A DNA stretch of 64,000 nucleotides from Polaribacter sp. Hel1_85 (lineage in GTDB: Bacteria; Bacteroidota; Bacteroidia; Flavobacteriales; Flavobacteriaceae), in assembly GCF_000766795.1 (NCBI RefSeq), contig NZ_JPDS01000002.1, forward strand, positions 687,001-751,000, given 5' to 3'. Shown here piece after piece: positions 1 to 8,795 of the stretch; within the stretch, counting starts at the first letter, position 1, and the number at the start of each line of letters is the position of its first letter. The notes under the pieces are model-generated. The model made no database searches. It saw only the letters and a program-made list of their open reading frames with translations, and was not told where the DNA came from. A program made the translations under genes and the position numbers.

Positions 1-10
1 AAAAAACCCT

Positions 11-682
11 CTAATATTTTAATCTAAATTTTATATAAGTAATAGGTTTATCAACCTCTAAATATTGGTTTTCGTAAAAAGTTTGTGTTTCTGTAACTTC
101 TTTAGGTGCACCTTCGTTTTTATATACAGTATGGTTTGCATATAAAATCTCATGACCTTCTCCATGCAACAAACCTAAGGTATAACCATGCATAAATTCT
201 GAATCTGTTTTAAGATTCATAATACCTTCATCATTTAAAATATGATGGTATTTTTTCATAAAACTAGAATTTGTCATTCTATGCTTGGTACGCTGAAATT
301 TTATTTGTGGATCTGGGAAAGTAATCCAGATTTCTGAAACTTCATTCTCTGCAAAAATAAAATCTACCAATTCTATTTGAGTTCTTACAAAAGCTACATT
401 TGTTAAGTTTTCTTCTAAGGCAGTTTTTGCTCCTCTCCAAAAACGAGCGCCTTTTATATCGATACCAATATAGTTTTTATTTGGATTCTTTCTGGCTAAA
501 GCAATAGTATATTCTCCTTTACCACAACCAAGTTCTACAACAATAGGATTGTTGTTCCCAAAAAAAGAATGCCACTTACCTTTATGAGAAAAGTTAGTTA
601 CAACTTCTTCTCTTGTTGGCTGAATGACATTTTTGAACGTTTCATTTTCTTTGAAACGTTTTAGTTTGTTTTTGCTTCCCAA
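11..682 (-). CDS. trmB: tRNA (guanine-N7-)-methyltransferase
   Basis: A 223-residue cytoplasmic SAM-dependent methyltransferase that forms m7G46 in tRNA. The SAM-binding loop VELGCGKGEYTIALA lies near residues 48-62, followed by IGIDIKGARFWRGA and the family signature WITFPDPQIKFQRTKHR near 118-135. The length is normal for TrmB. It is the last gene of a minus-strand pair with the small membrane gene beginning at 913. The reading frame is closed inside the window, so it is complete. Assignment is by family motifs and is firm. Confidence 0.93.
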   Translation of the reverse strand: MGSKNKLKRFKENETFKNVIQPTREEVVTNFSHKGKWHSFFGNNNPIVVELGCGKGEYTIALARKNPNKNYIGIDIKGARFWRGAKTALEENLTNVAFVRTQIELVDFIFAENEVSEIWITFPDPQIKFQRTKHRMTNSSFMKKYHHILNDEGIMNLKTDSEFMHGYTLGLLHGEGHEILYANHTVYKNEGAPKEVTETQTFYENQYLEVDKPITYIKFRLKY

Positions 683-691
683 TGTGTAAAA

Positions 692-913
692 TTAAGCTCT
701 GTCTTCTGTACCCTCTTTTACAAACTTTCTAGATTGACCCATCCAATATGCGAATAAAACTAGTAAAACTACTAGAAACCCCCAATTTACTGTGTTAGAA
801 ATCCACCAACCAAAATCTGCATGTGCTACACTTGTGCGTAACCAATTAAAAGGAAGGAATAATAAATCAGTAAATAAACTACCAATCAGTCTAAAAATAT
901 TGCTTGCTATCAT
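692..913 (-). CDS. small membrane protein (DUF6341-like)
   Basis: A 73-residue protein with one clear membrane segment (WGFLVVLLVLFAYWMG, about residues 44-59) and an amphipathic aromatic N-terminus. The C-terminus is charged (KFVKEGTEDRA). It lies 9 bases upstream of trmB on the same strand and is divergent from the next membrane protein gene. I recall this small protein beside trmB in Flavobacteriaceae, where it carries a DUF name; that is memory rather than a search. Function unknown. Confidence 0.7.
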   Translation of the reverse strand: MIASNIFRLIGSLFTDLLFLPFNWLRTSVAHADFGWWISNTVNWGFLVVLLVLFAYWMGQSRKFVKEGTEDRA

Positions 914-954
914 AACTTAATTATCTTTACGCTGCAAAAATAACAAAAGAAACA

Positions 955-1884
955 ATGCTAGCCAATTTTTTAGAGAAATCTAAACCAATCAATTTTATAG
1001 TCTATTTAGGCTTGTTTTTTTGTTTCTTTTTAATTACTTATTTCTCTGCCATCTTTATAGATGAATTCACGTGGTACAAGGTATTTGAAAGCTTTTCTTA
1101 TTTTTTTATTTTTATAACGATCTTTTTCTTTTACAATTTTGTTGTTTCAAAAAACAAGCTAACATTTGATAATTCTTATGCTTTCTTTCTTTTTATTTTG
1201 GCAATAATACCTCTTATTTCAATTATTCTTGATTTTAAAATATTGACATTACTCTTAATACATCTTCTCTTTTTAAGAAAAATATACAGTTTACGATCCT
1301 CTAAAAAAGTAATTCAAAAAATATTTGACAGTGGTTTTTGGCTAGGTGTTTTATGTATTTTAGAACCTTTTTCTATACTTTTTAGTGTTATTATCTATGC
1401 TTCTATTTTATTGCAGCAAAAAATAACAATTCATACATTAATAACTCCTGTAATAGGGTTCGTTACTCCTTTAATTATCTATTTCGCCTATTTATTGTGG
1501 AATGATTCCACGGAAGTGTTTACACAACTTTTAGACCTAAATATAGCAGAGAATATTTTTCTTTATGAAGAAAAATATATTCTTTGGATCTTTGGTTTAG
1601 TTTCACTTTTAACGTTATTTTCCACTATTTTAAAATCTCCAAAAGCACTTTCTGTAAATAACTCTTTTAAGAAAAGTTGGATTCTCTTAATAATAAACTC
1701 AGTTATTGCAATTGTTTTTGCTTTGTTTATTACCAAAAAAAATGGATCCGAAATTATTTTTCTACTAATACCTGCATCCATAATTATTGCAAACGGATTT
1801 GAAGTTATTCAAAAAAACTATCTGAAAAATATACTTTTTGGATTATTGTTTATAGGTGCTATTACAGCTTTTTTCTGGCTATAA
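955..1884 (+). CDS. polytopic membrane protein (DUF6427-like)
   Basis: A 309-residue hydrophobic protein with roughly eight predicted membrane helices and few polar stretches. It is divergent from the small membrane gene and its stop codon overlaps the convergent upp stop by 6 bases. The setting trmB / small membrane protein / this protein / upp is a familiar flavobacterial order, and the protein matches what is annotated there as a DUF6427 family member. No catalytic motif is visible. Function unknown. Confidence 0.7.
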   Translation: MLANFLEKSKPINFIVYLGLFFCFFLITYFSAIFIDEFTWYKVFESFSYFFIFITIFFFYNFVVSKNKLTFDNSYAFFLFILAIIPLISIILDFKILTLLLIHLLFLRKIYSLRSSKKVIQKIFDSGFWLGVLCILEPFSILFSVIIYASILLQQKITIHTLITPVIGFVTPLIIYFAYLLWNDSTEVFTQLLDLNIAENIFLYEEKYILWIFGLVSLLTLFSTILKSPKALSVNNSFKKSWILLIINSVIAIVFALFITKKNGSEIIFLLIPASIIIANGFEVIQKNYLKNILFGLLFIGAITAFFWL

Positions 1885-2532
1885 TTTAGTACCGAAAGCT
1901 AAATCACCAGCATCTCCTAAACCAGGAACTATATATCCTTTACTGTTTAATTCATCATCAATTGCGGCTATCCATAAATGAGTGTTTTCTGGAAACTTAT
2001 CTTTTATAAATTCAATTCCATCTTTAGAACCTATTACTACTGCAATATGAATTTCCTTTGGAGTTCCGTATTTTTTTATCGCCTCTAAAACAGCAATTAA
2101 AGATTGCCCTGTTGCTAACATTGGGTCTGCCAATAGCAAGGTTTTGTTTTCTATTGAAGGAGCTGCAAAATACTCTACAACTATTTCAAATTTTGCATCA
2201 TTATTTGGGTGATGACGATATGCAGAAATAAAAGCATTCTCTGCATCATCAAAATAGTTCAACATTCCTTGATGTAAAGGCAAACCTGCTCTTAAAATAG
2301 AACATAAGACAATATCATTCTTAGATAATTGTTCTTTCTTTTTCCCTAAAGGTGTTTCTACAGAAATACTAGAATACGATAACTCCTTACTTAACTCATA
2401 ACCAAGAATTTCTCCAATTCTTTCTATATTTCTTCTAAATCGAAGTGAGTCTTTTTGAATCTTTACATCTCTAATTTCTGAGATGAATTTATTAAGAATA
2501 GAATTCTTTTCTTGTATGTGGTGAATTATCAT
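1879..2532 (-). CDS. upp: uracil phosphoribosyltransferase
   Basis: Converts uracil and PRPP to UMP in pyrimidine salvage. The PRPP-binding region reads LLADPMLATGQSLIAVLEAI and the C-terminus ends YIVPGLGDAGDLAFG, both diagnostic for UPRT. I chose the ATG at 2532 (MIIHHIQEKN) rather than the longer open frame to 2598. It gives the normal length of 217 residues, and a TACATTTG -7 element lies at 2560-2553, about 20 bases upstream, inside the longer frame. The gene converges with and overlaps the preceding membrane gene by 6 bases. Confidence 0.92.
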   Translation of the reverse strand: MIIHHIQEKNSILNKFISEIRDVKIQKDSLRFRRNIERIGEILGYELSKELSYSSISVETPLGKKKEQLSKNDIVLCSILRAGLPLHQGMLNYFDDAENAFISAYRHHPNNDAKFEIVVEYFAAPSIENKTLLLADPMLATGQSLIAVLEAIKKYGTPKEIHIAVVIGSKDGIEFIKDKFPENTHLWIAAIDDELNSKGYIVPGLGDAGDLAFGTKL

Positions 2533-2552
2533 TTTTGAATAAATTATATCAA

Positions 2553-2560
2553 CAAATGTA
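2553..2560 (-). promoter_or_regulatory. -7 promoter element of upp
   Basis: TACATTTG on the minus strand matches the Bacteroidota TAnnTTTG -7 consensus. It lies about 20 bases upstream of the chosen upp start and supports that start. Confidence 0.55.
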
Positions 2561-2629
2561 AAGCAATTGCTTAAAATTTGTATATTGCATAAGTACAAAA
2601 AATCAAAATATTAACAAAAATTAAAAAAA

Positions 2630-3100
2630 ATGGGAATTTTTTCATTCATTAAAAATGCTGGAGCATCAGTTTTCGGCATTGGGAAAACAACAGAAGAAGA
2701 AAATGCAGAGAAATCTGGACAATTAAGAAATGCAATTACTGCTTTAGAACTTGAAGTTGCTGACTTATCTATTGAAGTAGATGATGATGCTGTAAAAGTT
2801 TGGGGAGAAGCTGCAGATTTAGCAACAAAAGAAAAAGTTGTTTTAGTTGTTGGTAACACAAATGGTGTTGCATCTGTAGAAGACAATTTAACTGTAGCAG
2901 AAGTAGAAGTAATTGAAGAAGCTGCAATGGCTCAATTTCATACAGTAGAAAGAGGAGATACTTTAGGTAAAATTGCAAAAAACTATTATGGTAACGCAAT
3001 GAAGTATCCTGTAATTTTCGAAGCAAACAAGCCTATGTTATCGCATCCAGATAAAATTTATCCTGGTCAGGTTTTAAGAATACCACCTTTAGTGGACTAA
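2630..3100 (+). CDS. BON-LysM protein (potassium-binding Kbp/YgaU-like)
   Basis: A 156-residue soluble protein without a signal peptide. An N-terminal BON domain spans about residues 25-90 (VKVWGEAADLATKEKVVLVVGN, then GVASVEDNL). A LysM domain follows at about 104-153 (HTVERGDTLGKIAKNYYGN and YPGQVLRIP). The two-domain layout and length match the E. coli K+-binding protein Kbp (YgaU). In Bacteroidota it is usually annotated as peptidoglycan-binding LysM protein. It stands alone, with a terminator directly after it. Confidence 0.82.
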   Translation: MGIFSFIKNAGASVFGIGKTTEEENAEKSGQLRNAITALELEVADLSIEVDDDAVKVWGEAADLATKEKVVLVVGNTNGVASVEDNLTVAEVEVIEEAAMAQFHTVERGDTLGKIAKNYYGNAMKYPVIFEANKPMLSHPDKIYPGQVLRIPPLVD

Positions 3101-3122
3101 TCAAAAGTTAATCAACCAAAGT

Positions 3123-3147
3123 AAAAAGAGTTTCAATTTATTGAAGC
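3123..3147 (+). terminator. Rho-independent terminator after the LysM gene
   Basis: AAGAGTTTCAA and TTGAAGCTCTT form a stem around TTTA and are followed by a T run. It lies 22 bases after the stop codon. Confidence 0.7.
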
Positions 3148-3217
3148 TCTTTTTTTGTGCCATAAATTTAAAATTTATCATCAACTTTGCATTTCATTTT
3201 TTAGCATTATTTTTCTG

Positions 3218-4114
3218 ATGAATCAAAGAACATTAGCCTTAATAGCAGTTTCTATTGCAACTTTAATTTATGGATTAAACTACACGATAGCAAAAGATGT
3301 AATGCCAATTTTTGTTAAACCATATGCTTTTATTTTATTAAGAGTTGCTGGGGCAACAATCGTTTTTTGGATTTTAGGTTTTTTTATGAAATCGCAAAAA
3401 ATTGAAAAAGAAGATTACAAAAAAATAATCTTAGCTTCATTTTTTGGAATTGCATTAAACATGCTTTCTTTTTTTAAAGGATTAAGCTTAACAACTCCTA
3501 TTAGCGCCTCTGTTGTTATGGTAATTTCACCAATTATGGTGTTAATTTTTTCAAGTTTATTACTAAAAGAAAAAATAATTAAAAGAAAAATTCTAGGTAT
3601 ATTTATTGGATTACTTGGCGCAGTAATTCTTATTGTTTACGGAAATAGTTCAGAACAAGATTCAGGAAATAGAGCTTTAGGAAATTTTTTAGTCTTTGTT
3701 AATGCAACTTCTTATGGATTGTATTTAGTTATAGTTAAAAATTTAATTTCAAAATACAACCCTTTTGTTTTCATTAAATGGTTCTATTTATTTGGTTTAT
3801 TATTTGTATTACCATTTAGCATATTTGAGTTTAATCAAATTTCTTGGTCTACAATGCCTAATTCAATTTATCTAAAAATAGGTTTTGTAGTAGTATTTAC
3901 AACCTGTATCACTTATCTTTTTAATCTTTATGGCTTAACAAAACTAAAACCAACCTCGGTAGGTGTTTTTATTTATTTACAACCTGTAATTGCTACAATT
4001 TATGCTTTAATTGTAGGGAGTGATTCTTTAAACTTAGTTAAAATTTTGGCTACTATTATTATCTTTTTAGGTGTGTATTTAGTTACAAAACAAGTAAAAG
4101 TTTCTGTTAAATAA
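3218..4114 (+). CDS. EamA/DMT-superfamily permease
   Basis: A 298-residue inner-membrane protein with ten hydrophobic helices in two EamA repeats (about residues 8-138 and 158-290). Typical motifs are YGLNYTIAKDVMPIF in helix 1 and TPISASVVMVISPIMVLI near helix 4. The open frame extends to a GTG at 3155, but the ATG at 3218 starts exactly at the usual N-terminus (MNQRTLALIAV). The substrate cannot be read from sequence; the superfamily exports amino acids and other metabolites. Confidence 0.83.
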   Translation: MNQRTLALIAVSIATLIYGLNYTIAKDVMPIFVKPYAFILLRVAGATIVFWILGFFMKSQKIEKEDYKKIILASFFGIALNMLSFFKGLSLTTPISASVVMVISPIMVLIFSSLLLKEKIIKRKILGIFIGLLGAVILIVYGNSSEQDSGNRALGNFLVFVNATSYGLYLVIVKNLISKYNPFVFIKWFYLFGLLFVLPFSIFEFNQISWSTMPNSIYLKIGFVVVFTTCITYLFNLYGLTKLKPTSVGVFIYLQPVIATIYALIVGSDSLNLVKILATIIIFLGVYLVTKQVKVSVK

Positions 4115-4118
4115 AAAC

Positions 4119-4126
4119 TATATTTG
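4119..4126 (+). promoter_or_regulatory. -7 promoter element for the yicC group
   Basis: TATATTTG is a perfect TAnnTTTG match 25 bases before the yicC start and just after the permease stop. Confidence 0.5.
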
Positions 4127-4150
4127 CCTTTCATCTAAAATGTTGATTTT

Positions 4151-5017
4151 ATGATTCAATCTATGACTGGTTATGGGAAGTCTGTATTACAATTACCTAC
4201 AAAAAAAGTAACCATAGAAATTAAATCTTTAAACAGTAAAAACCTCGATTTAAACGTTCGTATTCCTTCTTATTACAAAGGAAAAGAATTAGCTGTTCGT
4301 AAAAAGTTAGCGAGTGCTTTAGTTCGTGGTAAAGTAGATTTTTCAATTTTTGTTGAAATGACTGCTGATGAAACTTCTACAACTATTAATCATGGAGTTG
4401 TAAAAGAATATATGCAACAACTTAGAAATGTAGTTCAAACAGGAAGTTCTGATGATGTTGAATTGCTAAAAATGGCTGTAAGAATGCCTGATGCATTAAA
4501 AACGGAACGTGAAGAATTAGATGAAAACGAGTGGAATCTTATCAACGAAAACGTAGATGAAGCTATAAAAGAAATTGTACAATATAGAATTGATGAAGCC
4601 GCTTCTTTAGAAATTGATTTTAAAGAAAGAATTGCAAATATTAAAAGATATCTTGAGGAAGTAAAAGCTTTAGATGGAGATAGAGTAGAAAACGTAAAAA
4701 TCCGTTTAAAAAAGGCTATTGATGATTTAAAAGTTGATACTGATGAAAATCGTTTTGAACAAGAATTGATTTATTATCTAGAAAAATTAGATATTAATGA
4801 AGAAAAAGTTCGTTTGGCTAATCATTTAGATTATTTCTTAGAAACACTTGCCACACCAGATTCTAATGGTAAAAAATTAGGATTTGTAATTCAAGAAATG
4901 GGAAGAGAAATAAACACCACAGGTTCTAAAGCCAATTTTGCACCGATGCAAAAAGCTGTTATTCAAATGAAAAACGAATTAGAACAAATTAAAGAACAAA
5001 TTTTAAACGTACTTTAA
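4151..5017 (+). CDS. yicC: YicC/YloC family endoribonuclease
   Basis: A 288-residue protein that opens with the family hallmark MIQSMTGYGKS and carries IEIKSLNSKNLDLNVRIP near residues 22-39. The C-terminal DUF1732 part includes EQELIYYLEKLDINEEKVRL and LGFVIQEMGREINTTGSKAN. YicC proteins are RNases acting in RNA turnover. It precedes gmk, a conserved gene pair in many bacteria. Length is normal. Confidence 0.92.
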   Translation: MIQSMTGYGKSVLQLPTKKVTIEIKSLNSKNLDLNVRIPSYYKGKELAVRKKLASALVRGKVDFSIFVEMTADETSTTINHGVVKEYMQQLRNVVQTGSSDDVELLKMAVRMPDALKTEREELDENEWNLINENVDEAIKEIVQYRIDEAASLEIDFKERIANIKRYLEEVKALDGDRVENVKIRLKKAIDDLKVDTDENRFEQELIYYLEKLDINEEKVRLANHLDYFLETLATPDSNGKKLGFVIQEMGREINTTGSKANFAPMQKAVIQMKNELEQIKEQILNVL

Positions 5018-5111
5018 ATAAAACTTAAAGCAAGCTGAACTTGTTTTAGCTTCTCAATATTAATATAAAAAATTCTGAAATAAATTCAGAATGACAAAAA
5101 TTAGAAAATTT

Positions 5112-5699
5112 ATGTCAGATTTTAAAGGAAAATTATTTGTCTTTTCTGCGCCTTCTGGTTCAGGTAAAACTACAATTGTTCGTCATTTATTAAAGCAAGA
5201 AAGGTTTAATCTAGAGTTTTCTATCTCTGCAACTTCTAGAGAACCAAGAGGTTTTGAAAAAGATGGAGAAGATTATTATTTTATCAATTTAAGAGAATTT
5301 AAAGATAAAATTAAGAGTGATGCTTTTTTAGAGTGGGAAGAAGTTTATAGAGATAACTTTTACGGAACTTTAAAAAGTGAGGTTGAGCGAATTTGGGCTT
5401 TAAAAAAACATGTTATTTTTGATATTGATGTTGTTGGAGGATTAAGAATTAAAAAGAAATACCCAGAACAAACATTAGCTGTTTTTGTAAAACCACCAAG
5501 TGTAGATGAACTAAAAATTCGTTTAAAAAAACGATCTACAGAAAGTGAAGACAAAATAAACATGCGTATTGCAAAAGCTTCTGTAGAATTAGCAACAGCA
5601 CCACAGTTTGATAAAATTATTAAAAATTACGAATTAGAAGTTGCGCTAAAAGAAGCAGAAAATTTAGTTAGTAATTTTTTAGAATTAGATAAAGCATAA
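5112..5699 (+). CDS. gmk: guanylate kinase
   Basis: Phosphorylates GMP to GDP with ATP. The P-loop FSAPSGSGKTTIV is near the N-terminus, followed by the GMP-binding stretch SATSREPRGFEKDGEDYYF and YGTLKSEVE. I prefer the ATG at 5112 (MSDFKGKLFVF), which gives 195 residues; an in-frame ATG at 5091 adds seven residues and cannot be excluded. The stop is only two bases before nadD, so the two genes are almost certainly cotranscribed. Confidence 0.92.
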   Translation: MSDFKGKLFVFSAPSGSGKTTIVRHLLKQERFNLEFSISATSREPRGFEKDGEDYYFINLREFKDKIKSDAFLEWEEVYRDNFYGTLKSEVERIWALKKHVIFDIDVVGGLRIKKKYPEQTLAVFVKPPSVDELKIRLKKRSTESEDKINMRIAKASVELATAPQFDKIIKNYELEVALKEAENLVSNFLELDKA

Positions 5700-5701
5700 A
5701 A

Positions 5702-6283
5702 ATGAAAGTAGGATTATATTTTGGAACTTTCAATCCTATTCATATTGGGCATTTAATTATTGCCAATCATATGGTTGAATATTCTGATTTAGATGAAATA
5801 TGGATGGTTGTTACGCCTCATAATCCATTTAAAAAGAAAAGTTCTTTGCTAGATAATTATCATCGTTTTGAAATGGTTTATAGAGCAACAGAAAATTATC
5901 CGAAGATAAAACCATCAGATATTGAATTTAAATTACCGCAACCAAATTATACTGTTTACACATTAGCACATATTTCTGAAGTGTATCCAGACAAAGAATT
6001 TTGTTTAATTATGGGTGAAGACAATCTAAAAAGTTTACATAAATGGAAGAATTATGAAACTATTTTAGAACATCATCACATTTATGTATACCCTAGAATT
6101 GCTGAAGGTACTATTGATCATCAATTTAAAAATCATTCTAAAATTCATAAAGTAGATGCGCCAATTGTGCAAATTTCTTCTACCATGATTAGAAACGGAA
6201 TTAAATACAAAAAAAACATACAACCGCTCTTATCTAAAGAAGTTTGGGAATATGTAGATGAAATGAATTTTTACAGAAAATAA
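5702..6283 (+). CDS. nadD: nicotinate-nucleotide adenylyltransferase
   Basis: Makes deamido-NAD from nicotinate mononucleotide and ATP. The nucleotidyltransferase motif GLYFGTFNPIHIGHLIIA (T/HxGH) starts at residue 4, and the C-terminal ISSTMIRNGIKYKKNIQPLL contains the ISST/SxxxR motif. The 193-residue length is typical. It begins two bases after the gmk stop. Confidence 0.93.
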   Translation: MKVGLYFGTFNPIHIGHLIIANHMVEYSDLDEIWMVVTPHNPFKKKSSLLDNYHRFEMVYRATENYPKIKPSDIEFKLPQPNYTVYTLAHISEVYPDKEFCLIMGEDNLKSLHKWKNYETILEHHHIYVYPRIAEGTIDHQFKNHSKIHKVDAPIVQISSTMIRNGIKYKKNIQPLLSKEVWEYVDEMNFYRK

Positions 6284-6302
6284 TTTCACTTAAAAATCGT
6301 TG

Positions 6303-6310
6303 TATATTTG
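6303..6310 (+). promoter_or_regulatory. -7 promoter element of the M23 peptidase gene
   Basis: TATATTTG, a perfect TAnnTTTG match, lies 22 bases before a GTG at 6332. That GTG would start the expected N-terminus of the downstream peptidase, so this element supports 6332 rather than 6391 as the natural start. Confidence 0.5.
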
Positions 6311-6390
6311 TTAAACATCAAATAAACTTTAGTGGCTAAAAAGGATAAAAAAAAGGGAAACTTAAACAAAAACTAACCGATAAATACAGG

Positions 6391-7197
6391 TTGGTTGTTT
6401 TAAATGAAAACACTTTTGAAGAGCGTTTTTCATTAAAACTATCAAGATTAAATGTATTTGTTTTTGGAGGGATTTTCTCTATTCTACTTGTTGCTGCTAC
6501 CACTGTTTTAATTGCTTTTACACCAATTAAAGAATATATTCCTGGTTATTCTTCTTCAGCATTAAAAAGAAAAGCTGCAAAATTAACTTTCGAAGCAGAT
6601 TCTTTAAAAATAAAATTAGCAGTTTTAGAAAACTACACAAAAGCCTTAAAACCTGTTTTAACTGGCGAAATTGAACCAGAAAGTATAGACTCTATTCAAA
6701 CTGAAGCTAGACAACGTTTAATTGATGAAAGTAAATTAGATGCTACAAAAGAAGATTCTATTTTTAGAGAAAAAGTAGAAAGAGAAACTCGTTTTTCTTT
6801 ACAAAACAACGCCCAAAGCACTGTTAAAATTGTCTTTTTTGCACCTTTAAACGGAACCATTTCTCAAAATTTTGACGCTACATCTAAGCACTTTGCAATA
6901 GACATTGCTGCAAAAACTGGCGACCCAATAAAAGCAACTGCAGATGGTACTGTAATTTTTTCTGGATGGACTACAGAAACAGGTTATGTAATCATTTTAA
7001 AGCATGCAAAAGAATATATTTCTGTATACAAACACAATGGAAATTTACTAAAAGAACAAGGAGATTTTGTAAAATCTGGTGAAGTAATTGCTACTGTAGG
7101 CTCTACAGGAGAGTTAACAACTGGCCCGCATTTACATTTTGAACTTTGGAGTGGTGGATATCCTGTAAACCCAGCTAATTTTATAGATTTTAAATAA
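6391..7197 (+). CDS. M23 family metallopeptidase, single-pass membrane
   Basis: A peptidoglycan endopeptidase of the LytM/M23 type. The intact frame gives 268 residues with a membrane segment near residues 23-46, a periplasmic helical linker to about 140, and a C-terminal M23 domain. Metal ligands are visible in KHFAIDIAA and in GPHLHFELWSGGYPVNP. The listed start is a TTG and looks too short. A GTG at 6332 opens with VAKKDKKK, but a run of eight A at 6347-6354 puts it one frame off; a -1 shift there gives a continuous protein (see findings). The stop overlaps the next start by one base (TAATG). Confidence 0.85.
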   Translation: MVVLNENTFEERFSLKLSRLNVFVFGGIFSILLVAATTVLIAFTPIKEYIPGYSSSALKRKAAKLTFEADSLKIKLAVLENYTKALKPVLTGEIEPESIDSIQTEARQRLIDESKLDATKEDSIFREKVERETRFSLQNNAQSTVKIVFFAPLNGTISQNFDATSKHFAIDIAAKTGDPIKATADGTVIFSGWTTETGYVIILKHAKEYISVYKHNGNLLKEQGDFVKSGEVIATVGSTGELTTGPHLHFELWSGGYPVNPANFIDFK

Positions 7198-8696
7198 TGA
7201 GTATCAAATCTATTTTTGCAATTCCGTTTGCTAAAATTGCAACTAAAAAAGTAAAAAAATGGGCTAAAAACCCACATAAAACTCAAGACAGAGTTTTTAA
7301 AAAATTAATTTTTAAAGGGAAGAAAACTGCTTTTGGAAAAGATCATAATTTTTCAACTATTTCTACTTATGAAGATTTTAAAAAACAAGTAAAAGTTACA
7401 GATTACGAAGGTTTAAGACCTTATGTAGATAGAATTGTAGCAGGAGAATCTGATGTTCTTTGGACAGGAAAACCACTTTATTTTGCAAAAACTTCGGGTA
7501 CAACTTCGGGTGCAAAATACATACCCATCACCAAAGATTCTATGCCAACACATATTAAAGCAGCAAGAAATGCTTTATTGTTTTATATCGCAGAAAAAAA
7601 CGATGCAAGTTTTGTAAATGGTAAAATGATTTTTTTACAAGGAAGTCCTGTTTTGAGTGATAAAAACGGAGTAAAATTGGGTCGTTTAAGTGGAATTGTA
7701 GCGCATTACGTGCCACAATATTTATTAAAAAACAGATTACCAAGTTGGGAAACCAACTGCATTGAAGATTGGGACACAAAAGTAAACGCCATTGTAGAAG
7801 AAACCATTAATGAAGATATGTCTGTAATTAGCGGAATTCCTTCTTGGGTACAAATGTATTTTGAAAAATTGATTGAAAAAACAGGAAAATCGGTTTCAGA
7901 ATTGTTCCCTAATTTTAATTTCTTTATTTATGGAGGTGTAAATTTTGAACCTTATAAAAATAAGTTCGAAAGTTTAATTGGTAAAAAAATAGATTACATC
8001 GAATTATATCCTGCTTCAGAAGGTTTTATTGCCTATCAAGATTCTCAAACAGAAAAAGGAATGTTATTGCAATTAAATTCTGGTATTTTCTATGAATTTA
8101 TTCCTGCAACTGAGTTCTTTGATGAAAATCCGACAAGAATTTCTTTAAAAGATGTGAAAATTGGTGTGAATTATGCCATCATTTTAAACACAACCGCAGG
8201 ACTTTGGGGTTATAATATTGGAGATACTGTAGAATTTACATCAACAAAACCCTGTAGAATTAAAGTTACTGGAAGAATCAAACATTTTATATCCGCCTTT
8301 GGCGAACATGTTATAGGTAAAGAAGTAGAAAAAGCACTGAATGATTCAATTTTAGGAACAAACATAAATATAAGTGAGTTTACTGTGGCGCCACAAGTAA
8401 ACCCTACAAGTGGCTTACCTTATCATGAATGGTTTATAGAATTTGAAAATGAACCAGAAAACTTAGAAGAATTTGCAACAAAAATAGATGCTTCTATGCA
8501 AGCTCAAAATATTTACTATTTAGATTTAATTGAAGGAAAAGTATTACGCCCATTAATCATTAAAAAAGTTAAAAAAGGTGGTTTTCATGAATATATGAAA
8601 TCTATTGGTAAATTTGGAGGACAGAATAAGATTCCGCAATTATCTGATAACAGAAAAATTGCTGATGTTTTACATAATTTTTTAGTTGAAAAATAA
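7197..8696 (+). CDS. GH3 auxin-responsive promoter family acyl-amido synthetase-like protein
   Basis: A 499-residue cytoplasmic protein of the GH3 family in the ANL adenylating superfamily. The ATP-binding P-loop-like segment is FAKTSGTTSGAKYIPIT near residue 97. Other family features are YGGVNFEPYK, YPASEGFIAYQDS and NIGDTVEFTSTKPCRIKVTGR. Bacterial members have no settled substrate; plant relatives join amino acids to acyl acids. It is translationally coupled to the M23 gene by a one-base overlap. Confidence 0.88.
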   Translation: MSIKSIFAIPFAKIATKKVKKWAKNPHKTQDRVFKKLIFKGKKTAFGKDHNFSTISTYEDFKKQVKVTDYEGLRPYVDRIVAGESDVLWTGKPLYFAKTSGTTSGAKYIPITKDSMPTHIKAARNALLFYIAEKNDASFVNGKMIFLQGSPVLSDKNGVKLGRLSGIVAHYVPQYLLKNRLPSWETNCIEDWDTKVNAIVEETINEDMSVISGIPSWVQMYFEKLIEKTGKSVSELFPNFNFFIYGGVNFEPYKNKFESLIGKKIDYIELYPASEGFIAYQDSQTEKGMLLQLNSGIFYEFIPATEFFDENPTRISLKDVKIGVNYAIILNTTAGLWGYNIGDTVEFTSTKPCRIKVTGRIKHFISAFGEHVIGKEVEKALNDSILGTNINISEFTVAPQVNPTSGLPYHEWFIEFENEPENLEEFATKIDASMQAQNIYYLDLIEGKVLRPLIIKKVKKGGFHEYMKSIGKFGGQNKIPQLSDNRKIADVLHNFLVEK

Positions 8697-8711
8697 CAAA
8701 ATACAAACAAA

Positions 8712-8795
8712 ATGGGAGGAGATTTTTTATTTATAGGATTGGCAATAGCTTTAGTTATTGTATATTTTTATAACAAATTTAGAAACAGACGTTAA
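8712..8795 (+). CDS. 27-residue membrane miniprotein
   Basis: ATG at 8712 opens MGGDFLFIGLAIALVIVYFY followed by a basic tail NKFRNRR, a single hydrophobic helix with positive-inside end. Its stop TAA overlaps the ATG of the pterin synthase gene (TAATG), which suggests translational coupling. No homolog is recalled. It could also be a chance frame, but the composition and tight fit favour a real gene. Confidence 0.45.
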   Translation: MGGDFLFIGLAIALVIVYFYNKFRNRR

